Assembly: GCA_035543335.1 (NCBI GenBank)
Contig: DASZZH010000025.1
Location: forward strand, 1 to 64,000
Source of the DNA: Burkholderiales bacterium
GTDB lineage: Bacteria; Pseudomonadota; Gammaproteobacteria; Burkholderiales; JAHFRG01
Direction of reading: 5' to 3'
Length of the DNA stretch: 64,000 nucleotides
In this document: positions 45,877 through 55,716 of the stretch, in pieces
How the letters are laid out: each line of letters opens with the position of its first letter
Numbering within the stretch: position 1 is the first letter of the stretch
Notes under the pieces: generated by a model
Seen by the model: only the letters and a program-made list of their open reading frames with translations
Told to the model about the DNA's origin: nothing
Database searches by the model: none
Translations under genes and position numbers: made by a program

Positions 45877-47286
45877 ATGCAAGTTGCGTCCATGCACTTC
45901 AAGGCGCGCGCCGCGGAAAAGCTGCACGACAAGCAGTTGCAGCAGGCGCTGCTGAAAGCGCAGGGCAAATTCGTTCATGCGCGCGCGGCGGCGGTACGCG
46001 AGCTGGATAATTTCGAAGCGTTCCGCGACGCAGCAGCGGCAATACGTGACCGTGTGCTCCTTGATCTCGATGTTTATCTCGAGCAATTCGAGCAAACGGC
46101 CGCCGCGCGCGGCGCGGAAGTGCACTGGGCCGAGACCACCGAAGAAGCGAACCGCATCGTGTGCGAAATCGCCGCGCGCCATGGGGTGAAAACAGCGGTC
46201 AAATCAAAATCCATGGTGAGCGAAGAGTGCGCTCTCAACGAGGCGTTGGAAGCGGCGGGGATCGAAGTGGTGGAAACCGATCTCGGTGAATACATCCTGC
46301 AACTGGCGCACGAGCCGCCTTCGCACATCGTGGCGCCGGTAGTGCACAAGACAAAGGACGAGATCTCCGATCTCTTTGAGCAAAAGCACAAGAAATCGCG
46401 CAAGACCGGGATTCCGGAATTGTGCCGCGAAGCGCGCGAAGTGCTGCGACCGCATTTTCTTTCCGCCGATATGGGAATTTCCGGCGCCAATTTCCTGATT
46501 GCCGAAACCGGTTCCACCTTGATTGTTACCAACGAAGGCAACGGCCGCATGGCGACCACCCTGCCGCGCGTGCACGTGGCGATTACCGGCATCGAGAAAA
46601 TCGTGCCAACGCTGGAAGATATCGCTACGCTCCTGCGTCTCCTACCGCGCTCGGCGACCGGCCAGGCGATCACCAATTATGTTTCCATCAACACCGGCGT
46701 GAGAAGCAAAGATGCGAGCGATGGACCGGAGCATTTCCATATTGTGCTGGTGGACGCGGGGCGCACCAAGCTCCTGGGCGGAGCGCTGCAGGCCATGCTG
46801 CGCTGCATACGCTGCGGTGCGTGCATGAATCACTGCCCGGTGTATCAGAACGTCGGCGGCCACGCTTACGGCTGGGTTTATCCCGGCCCGATGGGTTCGG
46901 TGCTTACCCCGATTTACGCCGGGCTGGAAAACGCGCTCGACCTGCCCAACGCGTCGACGTTCTGCGGCGAGTGCGCGGTGGTCTGCCCGGTGAAGATTCC
47001 GCTGCCCGACCTGATGCGCAAGCTCAGGGAAAAGCAGGTGGAGCGGGGGTTGCGTCCCTGGCCGGAACGGCTCGCGCTGAAAGTCTGGGCATGGGTCGCG
47101 CAGCGGCCTGGAATTTACACCGCCATGACCGGCATCGCGGCACGCGTATTGAAATGGATGAGCGGCGAAGAAAAAGTTCTGCATTACCTGCCGGCGGGGA
47201 GCGGCTGGACCAATGGGCGTGATTTTCCCGCGCCGGAAGGCAAAACATTCCGCGAGCTTTATCAGGCGGGCAAACGCGGAGAATGA
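45877..47286 (+). CDS. lutB: Lactate utilization protein LutB (iron-sulfur)
   Basis: A 469-aa protein of the LutABC complex. The N-terminal LUD domain carries MGISGANFLIAETGSTLIVTN-like residues around 200-220. The ferredoxin-like cysteines follow in CIRCGACMNHCPVY and FCGECAVVCPVKIPLPDL. The tail (FPAPEGKTFRELY) matches LutB. It should transfer electrons from lactate oxidation to the quinone pool. mmsA, not lutC, follows. Confidence 0.92.
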   Translation: MQVASMHFKARAAEKLHDKQLQQALLKAQGKFVHARAAAVRELDNFEAFRDAAAAIRDRVLLDLDVYLEQFEQTAAARGAEVHWAETTEEANRIVCEIAARHGVKTAVKSKSMVSEECALNEALEAAGIEVVETDLGEYILQLAHEPPSHIVAPVVHKTKDEISDLFEQKHKKSRKTGIPELCREAREVLRPHFLSADMGISGANFLIAETGSTLIVTNEGNGRMATTLPRVHVAITGIEKIVPTLEDIATLLRLLPRSATGQAITNYVSINTGVRSKDASDGPEHFHIVLVDAGRTKLLGGALQAMLRCIRCGACMNHCPVYQNVGGHAYGWVYPGPMGSVLTPIYAGLENALDLPNASTFCGECAVVCPVKIPLPDLMRKLREKQVERGLRPWPERLALKVWAWVAQRPGIYTAMTGIAARVLKWMSGEEKVLHYLPAGSGWTNGRDFPAPEGKTFRELYQAGKRGE

Positions 47287-47425
47287 CGCATGGTTTTCCC
47301 GGGCAAGGCGTATAACGAAACCTGAGCCGGTGACACTCTGACCACAGCGCAAACCGCTGTTCCAATTGGAGTATAATTCCTACATCAAACATCTCCGCTC
47401 GCCGTCTTTCTTCCTGGAGTCGGGC

Positions 47426-48934
47426 ATGACCAATCTAAATGTGAATGTGACTGAAGTGAAGCTGTGGATCAACGGCGCTTATCATTCCAGCGGCAGCGAG
47501 CGGTGGGGCGAAGTGACCAATCCCGCCACCGGGGACGTCATCCGCAAGGCGCCGCTTTGCAGTGCTGCCGATATTGATGCCGCGGTGCGCGCTGCAAAAC
47601 AGGCGTTTCCCGCCTGGCGCGAAACCCCGCCGCTCAAGCGCGCGCGCATCATGATGCGTTATTTGCAGCTTTTGGAAAAAAACCGCGAAGAACTGGCGCG
47701 GCTGGCAAGCGAAGAGCACGGCAAGACGTTGTCGGACGCCGCCGGCTCGGTGCAGCGCGGCATTGAAGTCGTGGAATTCGCCTGTGGCATTCCGCATTTG
47801 CTCAAGGGCGAGCATTCAGAAAATGTAGGCACCGGCGTGGATTGCTATACGCTCAAACAGCCGCTCGGCGTGTGCGCGGGAATCACGCCGTTCAATTTCC
47901 CGGTGATGGTGCCACTGTGGATGTTCCCGGTGGCGATTGCCTGCGGCAACACTTTTGTGCTTAAACCTTCTGAAAAAGTGCCTTCGGCGAGCCTGCGCAT
48001 GGCGGAACTGTTCAAGGAAGCGGGGCTTCCCGACGGCGTGTTCAACGTGGTGCACGGCGACAAGGAAGCGGTGGATGCGATTTTGCATCATCCGGAAATC
48101 AAGGCGGTTTCCTTTGTGGGTTCGACGCCGGTCGCCAAATACATTTATGAAACTTGCGCGAAGAACGGCAAGCGGGTGCAGGCGCTGGGCGGTGCGAAAA
48201 ACCACGCGGTGGTGCTGCCGGACGCCGATCTGGAATTTACCGCGGACGCCTTGATCGGCGCGGCTTACGGTTCGGCGGGCGAGCGCTGCATGGCGATTTC
48301 CGCCGTGGTGGCGGTGGGCGAAGCCGCTGATCCGTTAATTGCGAAATTGCGCGACAAGGCCGCGAAACTCAAGGTCGGGCCGGGAAATATCAAGGAGGTG
48401 GAAATGGGCCCGCTGGTGACGCGCGCCCACCGCGACAAGGTGAAAGCTTATGTCGACGCCGGCGAAAAAGAAGGCGCGAAGCTGGTGCTGGACGGGCGCG
48501 GGCTCAAGGTTTCCGGCCATGAAAACGGTTTTTATCTGGGGCCCACGCTGTTTGATCATGTCACGCCGCGGATGACGATTTACCGCGATGAAATTTTCGG
48601 CCCGGTGCTGATCGTGCTGCGCGCTCGGGATTATGATGAGGCGGTTCAACTGGTCAACCGCAACCCGTATGCCAATGGCACCGCGGTGTTCACGCGCTCG
48701 GGCGCACTGGCGCGGCGCTTCCAGCATGAAATCGAAGTGGGCATGGTCGGCATCAACGTGCCGATCCCGGTGCCGATGGCGTTCTTTTCCTTCGGCGGCT
48801 GGAAAAATTCGCTGTTCGGCGATTTGCATGTGCATGGGCCCGAAGGCGTCAAGTTTTACACCCGCACCAAAGCGGTTACAGGGCGCTGGCCGGAGCAGGC
48901 CGAAAAACCCAAGCTCGATATGCCTACCCACTGA
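47426..48934 (+). CDS. mmsA: Methylmalonate-semialdehyde dehydrogenase (CoA acylating)
   Basis: Converts methylmalonate or malonate semialdehyde with CoA and NAD to propionyl- or acetyl-CoA (502 aa), in valine, inositol or beta-alanine breakdown. The ALDH core shows ITPFNFPVMVPLWMFPVA, FVGSTPVAKYIYE and the catalytic Cys in YGSAGERCMAISAVV; the C-terminal FTRSGALARRFQHEIEVGM fits MmsA. The ATG at 47426 has GGAG ahead of it; TATAAT at about 47381 may be its -10. Its position inside the lut genes is unusual. Confidence 0.92.
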   Translation: MTNLNVNVTEVKLWINGAYHSSGSERWGEVTNPATGDVIRKAPLCSAADIDAAVRAAKQAFPAWRETPPLKRARIMMRYLQLLEKNREELARLASEEHGKTLSDAAGSVQRGIEVVEFACGIPHLLKGEHSENVGTGVDCYTLKQPLGVCAGITPFNFPVMVPLWMFPVAIACGNTFVLKPSEKVPSASLRMAELFKEAGLPDGVFNVVHGDKEAVDAILHHPEIKAVSFVGSTPVAKYIYETCAKNGKRVQALGGAKNHAVVLPDADLEFTADALIGAAYGSAGERCMAISAVVAVGEAADPLIAKLRDKAAKLKVGPGNIKEVEMGPLVTRAHRDKVKAYVDAGEKEGAKLVLDGRGLKVSGHENGFYLGPTLFDHVTPRMTIYRDEIFGPVLIVLRARDYDEAVQLVNRNPYANGTAVFTRSGALARRFQHEIEVGMVGINVPIPVPMAFFSFGGWKNSLFGDLHVHGPEGVKFYTRTKAVTGRWPEQAEKPKLDMPTH

Positions 48935-49048
48935 TGAGCGCGCGTGACAATGAGCGTAACGAAATTGCGGCGGAGACTAACGTTTCGCGCGGAGCGCGAC
49001 GTTACGTCGGAGCCAAAACATCCTGGTCGAAGAATCGGTAAGTGAGCA

Positions 49049-49690
49049 ATGGCCGCACGTGAAAACGTATTGAGTCGTATCCGCACCGCGCTCGGCAAGA
49101 ACGAAAGAAAAGCCGCGCGCGAAGCAATGCGAGCCTATATTGCGCGGCACGCGCCGGGCCCCAGACCGCAAGCGGAGTGGAATCTCATCGCACGCTTTCG
49201 CGAGCGGGCGTTGAGCCTCGCCAGCAGCGTGGATGAAATTGCTGCGTTCGAGCAATTGCCCGCGGCGGCTGCACGTTATTTGCGCGAACACAATTTGCCC
49301 TTGCAAGCCGTGTGCTGGCCGGAATTTGCGCAGCTCGATTGGACTGCGCAGGGCATGAATGTAACCGCGCGGCCTGCGAACGGAAATGATCTGGTAGGCA
49401 TCACCGGCGCGTTCTGCGCGATTGCGGAGACCGGAACACTGGTCACGCTTTCGGGAAAAGGCTCGCCCTCTGTGACCAGCCTTTTGCCGGAAACCCACAT
49501 CGCGGTGGTGGACACCGCGCGCATCGTGAAGGGGATGGAGGAAGCCTGGGCTTTGCTGCGCAGCGAACTTTCAACGATGCCGCGCGCAGTCAATTTCATT
49601 TCGGGGCCTTCAAGGACCGCCGATATTGAACAGACGGTAACTCTCGGCGCGCATGGTCCTTATCGAGTGCACATTATCCTCGTCAATTGA
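49049..49690 (+). CDS. lutC: Lactate utilization protein LutC
   Basis: A 213-aa LUD-domain protein of the LutABC complex. ITGAFCAIAETGTLVTLSGK and the C-terminal NFISGPSRTADIEQTVTLGA and HGPYRVHIILV are family signatures. The ~110 nt after mmsA contain a short CGTAACG / CGTTACG-like inverse pair. It is separated from lutB by mmsA but on the same strand. Confidence 0.9.
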   Translation: MAARENVLSRIRTALGKNERKAAREAMRAYIARHAPGPRPQAEWNLIARFRERALSLASSVDEIAAFEQLPAAAARYLREHNLPLQAVCWPEFAQLDWTAQGMNVTARPANGNDLVGITGAFCAIAETGTLVTLSGKGSPSVTSLLPETHIAVVDTARIVKGMEEAWALLRSELSTMPRAVNFISGPSRTADIEQTVTLGAHGPYRVHIILVN

Positions 49691-49865
49691 TTTTTTTGCG
49701 TGGCACAGCCGGCGAAATTTCGGTTGCCCTGAAAAACCGCCGATGGTTATAATCATTCCCGTCTTCGAGCAGCAGTCCCGGACTCCGCGACGGCGCAGAG
49801 ACGCAGCGCGGGCAGCCATCCTCCATGCTTTTACCGCGCCCGCTTTCAATTGAATCTCAACACCC

Positions 49866-50078
49866 ATGTCCGAACTCAGCTTTCTTCCGAACCTGCCCAG
49901 CCATTTCACGCCGCCCATCCTGTTCGGCGTGCTGCTGCTGGTCGGCTTTTTCGGTGGCGAAGTGGCGCGCCGCAACGATTCATTCTGGTTGCGCGAACAA
50001 CTCAAAAAATCCGGTTCACTCAACGATGTGGCGCGCCTGCAAAGCAACCTGTGGATGGGGAAACCGGAACGGGCATGA
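49866..50078 (+). CDS. Small membrane protein, possibly a truncated antiporter N terminus
   Basis: A 70-codon frame starting MSELSFLPNLPSHF. One hydrophobic helix (PPILFGVLLLVGFFGGEVAR) resembles the first helix of Kef/CPA2-type antiporters, which usually continue with a membrane core. Here only a charged stretch (LREQLKKSGSLNDVARLQ) and a stop follow. It may be a real small protein or the 5' stump of a lost gene. No strong ribosome site is seen. Confidence 0.45.
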   Translation: MSELSFLPNLPSHFTPPILFGVLLLVGFFGGEVARRNDSFWLREQLKKSGSLNDVARLQSNLWMGKPERA

Positions 50079-50143
50079 AGCCCGACGTGCGTTTTCGCCG
50101 CCCCCGCAATCAATGCTAGAATCGCGCGTCCATGGGAGGGGGC

Positions 50144-51532
50144 ATGTTATTTTCTGAAAAAGCAAAAACGCGCCCGGCGCAACGCCAATATTCGCCGCTG
50201 TTTGCGGCATCTCTTATCCTGGTGAGCAATCTCGCTTGCGCGACGGAAGCCAGCGGCATGGTGACGAAAGACGGGCCGGCTTTGTTCGGTATTCCGGTGG
50301 ATTTCATTCTCTTCGGCCTGACGCTGTTGGGCGTGGCTCTATTCCATCGCCACACGCTTTACGTGGCGCTCACCGGTCTCGCAGTTATCCTCGGTTATAA
50401 GTTCCTGCTCGTCGGGTTCAAGTCCGGGCCCGGCTTTGCCGGTTTCGTCTCTCACATGGGGCATGAGTGGGTGATTCTTACCAATCTGTTCCTGCTGCTG
50501 GTCGGATTCGCGCTGCTTTCGAGGCATTTCGAAGAGAGTCAGGTGCCGGCAGTGCTGCCCAAATTCCTACCGGACGACTGGAAGGGTGGGTTCATGTTGC
50601 TGGTGATGATCTTCGTGTTGTCGAGTTTTCTTGACAACATCGCGGCAGCAATCATCGGCGGCACGATTGCGGCGACCGTCTTCAAGCACAAGGTTCATAT
50701 CGGCTACCTTGCGGCGATTGTCGCCGCTTCGAACGCCGGCGGATCGGGCAGCGTGGTCGGCGACACCACCACCACGATGATGTGGATCGACGGAGTAAAC
50801 CCACTCGATGTGCTTGAAGCTTATGTAGGGGCATCCGTGGCGATGGTGATATTCGGCATTCCGGCAGCGCTGCAGCAGCAGCGCTATTCGCCGATCAGAA
50901 AAGACCCGCCGCGCGGAGTGCGGATTGATTGGGGGCGGGTTGCCATCGTTGCGCTGATCCTGATTGCCGCGATCGTCGCTAATGTTGCGGTCAACCTCGA
51001 GTTTACCGCTGTCTCCGACCGTTTTCCTTTTATCGGCACAGCAGTGTGGCTGGCGATCTTGATGGCGGTTCCGCTTCGCAAACCCGACTGGAAGGTGGTG
51101 CCAAATGCGGTCAAGGGCAGCATTTTTCTGCTGTCGCTTATTTTGTGTGCGTCGCTCATGCCCGTGGAAAAACTTCCTGCCGCTTCCTGGCGTTCGGCGC
51201 TGGGCCTGGGTTTTGTTTCTGCGGTGTTTGACAACATTCCGCTCACTGCCCTGGCGCTAAAACAGGGGGGGTACGACTGGGGTTATCTTGCTTACGCGGT
51301 GGGTTTCGGCGGTTCGATGATTTGGTTCGGTTCCTCGGCAGGCGTGGCGCTGTCAAACATGTACCCGGAAGCCAAGTCGGTCGGGTCGTGGCTCAGGCAT
51401 GGTTGGCATGTGGCGCTGGCATATATGCTGGGTTTCGCGGCCTTGCTGCTGGTTCTCGGCTGGCATCCGGATGCCAAGCGCGTAAAGTCGGTCGGCTTTG
51501 CACCGGTTATTGCGGTACTGGCCAGGGTTTAA
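50144..51532 (+). CDS. Ion transporter superfamily protein (NhaD/ArsB/CitM-like)
   Basis: A 462-aa inner-membrane protein with about 12 helices of the ion transporter superfamily. Repeated halves with conserved loops are seen: SSFLDNIAAAIIGGTIAA and SAVFDNIPLTALALKQGG (SxFxDN/PLTA signature), plus GSGSVVGDTTTTMMW. Such proteins move sodium/protons, arsenite or citrate; NhaD-like exchange is a reasonable guess. An upstream in-frame ATG exists at 50132; the one at 50144 has GGAGG just ahead and gives a hydrophobic start. Confidence 0.8.
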   Translation: MLFSEKAKTRPAQRQYSPLFAASLILVSNLACATEASGMVTKDGPALFGIPVDFILFGLTLLGVALFHRHTLYVALTGLAVILGYKFLLVGFKSGPGFAGFVSHMGHEWVILTNLFLLLVGFALLSRHFEESQVPAVLPKFLPDDWKGGFMLLVMIFVLSSFLDNIAAAIIGGTIAATVFKHKVHIGYLAAIVAASNAGGSGSVVGDTTTTMMWIDGVNPLDVLEAYVGASVAMVIFGIPAALQQQRYSPIRKDPPRGVRIDWGRVAIVALILIAAIVANVAVNLEFTAVSDRFPFIGTAVWLAILMAVPLRKPDWKVVPNAVKGSIFLLSLILCASLMPVEKLPAASWRSALGLGFVSAVFDNIPLTALALKQGGYDWGYLAYAVGFGGSMIWFGSSAGVALSNMYPEAKSVGSWLRHGWHVALAYMLGFAALLLVLGWHPDAKRVKSVGFAPVIAVLARV

Positions 51533-51708
51533 ACTCGGTCCAGAGTCTCCGCTTTATCCGTGTTGATTTTGCTCAGATACGGGTATACGATGGCGAAGCT
51601 GGGTCATGATGCTGAAGGGAAATTTACATTAACCTCCTGCGCATCAACGCAAATCAAAAAACGGGCGTTCTGCCCAAAATCTTATGAGTATCTAATAAGG
51701 AGGAGTTT

Positions 51709-52869
51709 ATGATCAAGAAGCAGAGAGCGGTTTCCGCCGCCAAGTCTGAAACAGTCGTATCACGCCGCAAATTCCTAAAAGGCGCAGCAGCTGTTGGCAC
51801 CGGTGCCGCAGCCATCGGCTTCCCGATGATTGCCAAGGCGCAAGCGCCGATTACCCTGCGCTTCCAGAGTACCTGGCCGACCAAAGACATCTTCCATGAA
51901 TATGCCTTGGACTACGCCAAGAAAGTGAACGAAATGACCGGCGGCCGACTGAAGATCGAAGTGCTGCCGGCAGGAGCGGTGGTCAAGGCGTTCGACATGA
52001 TTGAAGCCGTGCACAAGGGGATTCTGGACGGCGGGCATGGGGTTGCCGCCTACTGGTACGGCAGGCATCCTGCATATTCCCTGTTCGGCACAAGTCCAGG
52101 GTTCGGCATGGACGCCAATATGCTGCTCGCTTGGGTCTACTACGGTGGCGGGCTTGAGCTCTACAACGAGCTGCAGCACAAGATCATGAACTTCGACCTG
52201 GTGGGCTTCCTCTATGGTCCGATGCCTACCCAGCCTTTCGGCTGGTTCAAAAAAGAGATTAAATCCGTGGACGACATGAAGACTATCAAATTCCGCACCG
52301 TGGGACTGGCGGTGGACAACTACAAGGAGTTTACCGCCTCGGTGGTGGCGCTGCCAGGAGGGGAAATCGTGTCGGCCTTGGACCGGGGGCTGATTGACGC
52401 CGCCGAATTCAACAACGCCTCCTCAGACAGGGCGCTGGGTTTTCAGGATGTCGCCAAACACTGCTACCTGCAAAGCTACCATCAGCCACTCGAGTGCTTC
52501 GAAATACTGTTCAACAAGAAAAAGTACGACGCGCTGCCCACCGATATCAAGTCTATCATCAAGTATGCTGTCGAGGCTGCGCACGCCGACATGTCGTGGA
52601 AAGCGCTTGACCGCTATTCTCAGGACTACATCGAGTTGCAGACTAAGGACAAAGTGAACTTCCACATCACTCCCAAAGATATCTTGGAAGCGCAGCTCAA
52701 AGCTTGGGATGTGGTGATCAAAAGAAAATCGGACGAAAATCCGTTCTTTGCAAAAGTCATCGAGTCCCAGAAAGCGTGGGCCAAGCGGGTAGCGGGTTGG
52801 GGTTTAGATACCATCGTTTCCCCCACACCCGCCTACACCCACTTTTTTGGCAAGAGAGCATTAAGTTAA
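51709..52869 (+). CDS. dctP: TRAP transporter solute-binding protein (Tat-exported)
   Basis: A 386-aa periplasmic DctP-family receptor. The twin-arginine signal SRRKFLKG is at residues 18-25, with cleavage near AKAQA. The substrate-site region with KTIKFRTVGLAVDNYKEF and the later DAAEFNNASSDRALGF is typical of the 2-oxoacid/carboxylate subgroup. It has a strong AAGGAGGAG ribosome site. A terminator-like hairpin separates it from dctQ, which usually allows higher expression of the receptor. Confidence 0.88.
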   Translation: MIKKQRAVSAAKSETVVSRRKFLKGAAAVGTGAAAIGFPMIAKAQAPITLRFQSTWPTKDIFHEYALDYAKKVNEMTGGRLKIEVLPAGAVVKAFDMIEAVHKGILDGGHGVAAYWYGRHPAYSLFGTSPGFGMDANMLLAWVYYGGGLELYNELQHKIMNFDLVGFLYGPMPTQPFGWFKKEIKSVDDMKTIKFRTVGLAVDNYKEFTASVVALPGGEIVSALDRGLIDAAEFNNASSDRALGFQDVAKHCYLQSYHQPLECFEILFNKKKYDALPTDIKSIIKYAVEAAHADMSWKALDRYSQDYIELQTKDKVNFHITPKDILEAQLKAWDVVIKRKSDENPFFAKVIESQKAWAKRVAGWGLDTIVSPTPAYTHFFGKRALS

Positions 52870-52883
52870 AGCGGCATGGCATG

Positions 52884-52915
52884 ACATCCGGCGCGGCAAA
52901 GCGCCGGATGTTTTT
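52884..52915 (+). terminator. Intrinsic terminator between dctP and dctQ
   Basis: An 11-bp perfect stem (ACATCCGGCGC / GCGCCGGATGT, 52884-52894 and 52901-52911) with a 6-nt loop is followed by TTTTAT. Partial termination here would set more receptor than membrane subunits. Confidence 0.8.
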
Positions 52916-52932
52916 ATGTCGAGGAGCCGGAA

Positions 52933-53586
52933 ATGCAGCGTTATCTTCTTTTCGTAGACAATATTAGCACCTGGGTCGGCAAAGCATTTGCCTGGTTGAT
53001 TGTGGTGCTCACAGCCATAATCTGCTACGACGTCATCTGGCGCTATGCTTTCAATTCCGCGACCGACTGGGCGTTTGATATGAGCTATATGCTCTACGGT
53101 GCGCTTTTCATGATGTGCGGGGCGTACACCCTCGCACAGGACGGCCACGTGCGCGGCGATTTTCTTTACGACTCCTTCCAGCCGCGACTGCAGGCGGCAC
53201 TGGATCTCGCGCTTTATCTCCTTTTCTTTATCCCCGGCATCGCTGCCCTTGCATATTCTGGGATTGACTTTGCCAAGACCTCCTGGGTGCTCCACGAGCA
53301 TTCCAGCCTGAGCTCAGGGGGGCCTCCCTTATATCACTTCAAGACCCTGATTCCTATCGCCGGAGCGCTGGTGTTGCTGCAGGGTCTGGTGGAAATTACG
53401 CGCTGTGTCATCTGCCTGAAAACGGGGGAATGGCCGCAGCGCCTCAAGGATGTGGAGGAAATCGACGTGGTCGAAATGCAACTCAAGGAAAGCACATTGG
53501 TCAGCGAAGAAGATAAAAAGTACGCGATCGAAAAAGCTCACGAACTGGAAAAAGCTGAGGCAGGCCAGCACAAGGGGGGCGTATAA
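52933..53586 (+). CDS. dctQ: TRAP transporter small permease subunit
   Basis: A 217-aa membrane protein with four transmembrane helices, as expected for DctQ. YDVIWRYAFNSATDWAFDMS and the GALFMMCGAYTLAQDGHVRGD segment are family marks. It continues with a longer charged tail after about residue 165 than most DctQ proteins have. It ends one base before the GTG start of dctM. Confidence 0.85.
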   Translation: MQRYLLFVDNISTWVGKAFAWLIVVLTAIICYDVIWRYAFNSATDWAFDMSYMLYGALFMMCGAYTLAQDGHVRGDFLYDSFQPRLQAALDLALYLLFFIPGIAALAYSGIDFAKTSWVLHEHSSLSSGGPPLYHFKTLIPIAGALVLLQGLVEITRCVICLKTGEWPQRLKDVEEIDVVEMQLKESTLVSEEDKKYAIEKAHELEKAEAGQHKGGV

Positions 53587-53587
53587 A

Positions 53588-55255
53588 GTGAGTGATCCCG
53601 CGCTCGGGCTCACCATGCTCACGCTCATCGTGATTGTAATCATGATGGGTTTCCCCACCGCTTTTACACTGATGGGGTTGGGCATGTTTTTTGGCTTTAT
53701 TGCTTTCTACGACCCCAGCCAACCGTGGTTCCAGAATAAAATATTCTACCTGATGGTGCAGCGCGCTTACGGGGTGATGACCAACGACGCCTTGCTGTCG
53801 CTCCCGCTCTTCGTGTACATGGGCTATATCATCGAGCGCGGAGCGCTGGTGGACAAGATGTTCCACAGCATTCAGGTCGCGTTCCGCAGAATACCCGGCT
53901 CGCTTGCGGTAACGACCCTGATCATCTGCACTTTCTGGGGCATCGCCAGCGGAATCGTGGGCGCGGTGGTGGTGCTGATGGGGGTTATCGCCATGAAACC
54001 CATGCTGAACGCCGGCTACGATATCCGGCTCGCATCCGGGGTAATCACGGCAGGCGGTACTTTAGGTATCCTGATACCCCCCAGCGTCATGATCATCGTG
54101 TACGCTGCTGTCGCGGGCCAATCCGTGGTCAAGCTTTACGCTGCGGCCATGTTTCCGGGCTTTTTCCTTTCTTTCCTGTACCTGCTTTACGTAATCGGGT
54201 GGGCGGTGCTCAACCCAAGGGGCGCCCCGAAGTTGTCTCCCGATGAATATAAGGTGACGGTGCCCGCATGGGTGACGCAAATGGTTCAGGCGTACTCGCG
54301 CAATGTCTGTCTTAGCCTTGCGCTGGCGATGGTGAATCCGTCCAAGATTGCCGGCAAGGCGTCAACCGAGAAAGGCCCAATCGGATATTACTTCATCGCG
54401 AAGAATTTTGCCGCCGCGATGTCCCCGCTGGTTCTGACCGTCGCGACATTCGCAATCGTGTGGTGGTTTGTCGTGATCCATCAGGAGACGCCTCCCGCGA
54501 AAGAGTTCTATACCTATTTCTGGGGCACGGCGGTTGCATCAGGCGTCCCGCTCCTGATCTATTACTGGCATATGGGCCCGGAGCGGTTTGAAATTCTGAA
54601 GGCGTTGGTCGAATCGGTCATGCCCCTTTCAATCCTCACCTTCGTGGTGCTGGCCGTCATTTTTTTCGGTATCACCACGGCCACGGAATCTGCGGCGGTG
54701 GGCGCCGCAGGCGCATTGCTGCTGGCTTGGCAAGCCAAGAAATTGAACTGGGAACGCATCAAGGAGTCCGTGTTTCTTACGGCAAAGACCACGGCCATGG
54801 TGTGCTGGCTATTCGTCGGATCCGCCCTGTTTTCCGCCGTGTTCGCCATCTTGGGCGGGCAGCAGCTTGTTGAGACATGGGTGCTGAGCTTTAATCTCAC
54901 ACCGGTACAGTTCCTGTTGATGTCCCAGGCGATCATCTTCCTGCTGGGCTGGCCGCTGGAATGGACCGAGATTATCGTGATCTTCGTGCCGATCTTCCTG
55001 CCGATGCTGCACCTCTTTCATGTTGATCCGATCCTGTTCGGCACGTTGGTCGCCGTCAATCTGCAAGCGGCCTTCCTGTCCCCGCCCGTCGCCATGTCGG
55101 CGTTTTATCTCAAGGGTGTTTCGCCTCCCCATGTCACTCTCAATCAGATTTTCGCCGGCATGATGCCGTACATGGCTATCATCATCTTGTGCATGGTGAT
55201 CATGTATCTCTGGCCCGGTCTGACGCTGTGGCTGCCGAACTATCTGTACAGGTAG
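53588..55255 (+). CDS. dctM: TRAP transporter large permease subunit
   Basis: A 555-aa DctM-type membrane subunit with about 14 helices. Family motifs include GIASGIVGAVVVLMGVIAM, TAGGTLGILIPPSVMIIVYA and the C-terminal NLQAAFLSPPVAMSAFYLKG. The chain is longer than the usual ~430 aa, with an added helical stretch near residues 275-355. It begins with GTG at 53588 just after the dctQ stop. Carboxylate uptake is expected. Confidence 0.88.
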   Translation: MSDPALGLTMLTLIVIVIMMGFPTAFTLMGLGMFFGFIAFYDPSQPWFQNKIFYLMVQRAYGVMTNDALLSLPLFVYMGYIIERGALVDKMFHSIQVAFRRIPGSLAVTTLIICTFWGIASGIVGAVVVLMGVIAMKPMLNAGYDIRLASGVITAGGTLGILIPPSVMIIVYAAVAGQSVVKLYAAAMFPGFFLSFLYLLYVIGWAVLNPRGAPKLSPDEYKVTVPAWVTQMVQAYSRNVCLSLALAMVNPSKIAGKASTEKGPIGYYFIAKNFAAAMSPLVLTVATFAIVWWFVVIHQETPPAKEFYTYFWGTAVASGVPLLIYYWHMGPERFEILKALVESVMPLSILTFVVLAVIFFGITTATESAAVGAAGALLLAWQAKKLNWERIKESVFLTAKTTAMVCWLFVGSALFSAVFAILGGQQLVETWVLSFNLTPVQFLLMSQAIIFLLGWPLEWTEIIVIFVPIFLPMLHLFHVDPILFGTLVAVNLQAAFLSPPVAMSAFYLKGVSPPHVTLNQIFAGMMPYMAIIILCMVIMYLWPGLTLWLPNYLYR

Positions 55256-55292
55256 TTGGATCTGAATAAGTTAGGAAAACGAGGGGATAAAC

Positions 55293-55709
55293 ATGTCGGA
55301 TACCGTGATTTCAGTGATCATCGTCGTGGTACTCTTCGGGGGGATATGGTGGAACTACAGACTTTTTATGAGAGGGAACTGGCCGGAACAAAAAACCAAG
55401 GCGATGCTTCCCCAAAATTTCAGCCCGGACTTCTTCCATGTGAAGGCCGATACCTACGTCGGCTACGAGAAAAAGACGAACAAAATCGCAGTGGTCGAGG
55501 GGCAGCATGCCAGGATGATTGAACCCAAGGACGTCGTATCCGTAGAACCTGAGGAAGAGAGCATATGGGGAATCCGCCATCAGTGGCTGGTCGTCAGTGT
55601 CCGGGACCGCGCTTTTCCCCGGTACAGGATCTGGTTCAGGTTCGACCGGGGAGCGCGGGATGAATGGCGCCAGCGCCTCAAGGAAATTTGCGGTGCGCAC
55701 AATCTTTGA
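55293..55709 (+). CDS. Hypothetical single-pass membrane protein
   Basis: A 138-aa protein with one N-terminal transmembrane helix (TVISVIIVVVLFGGIWWNY) and a soluble C-terminal part without a known motif. It follows dctM by 37 nt and precedes a dctM-like remnant and the amidase, so it may be part of the same operon. I do not recognise the family. Confidence 0.65.
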   Translation: MSDTVISVIIVVVLFGGIWWNYRLFMRGNWPEQKTKAMLPQNFSPDFFHVKADTYVGYEKKTNKIAVVEGQHARMIEPKDVVSVEPEEESIWGIRHQWLVVSVRDRAFPRYRIWFRFDRGARDEWRQRLKEICGAHNL

Positions 55710-55716
55710 ACAGGCA

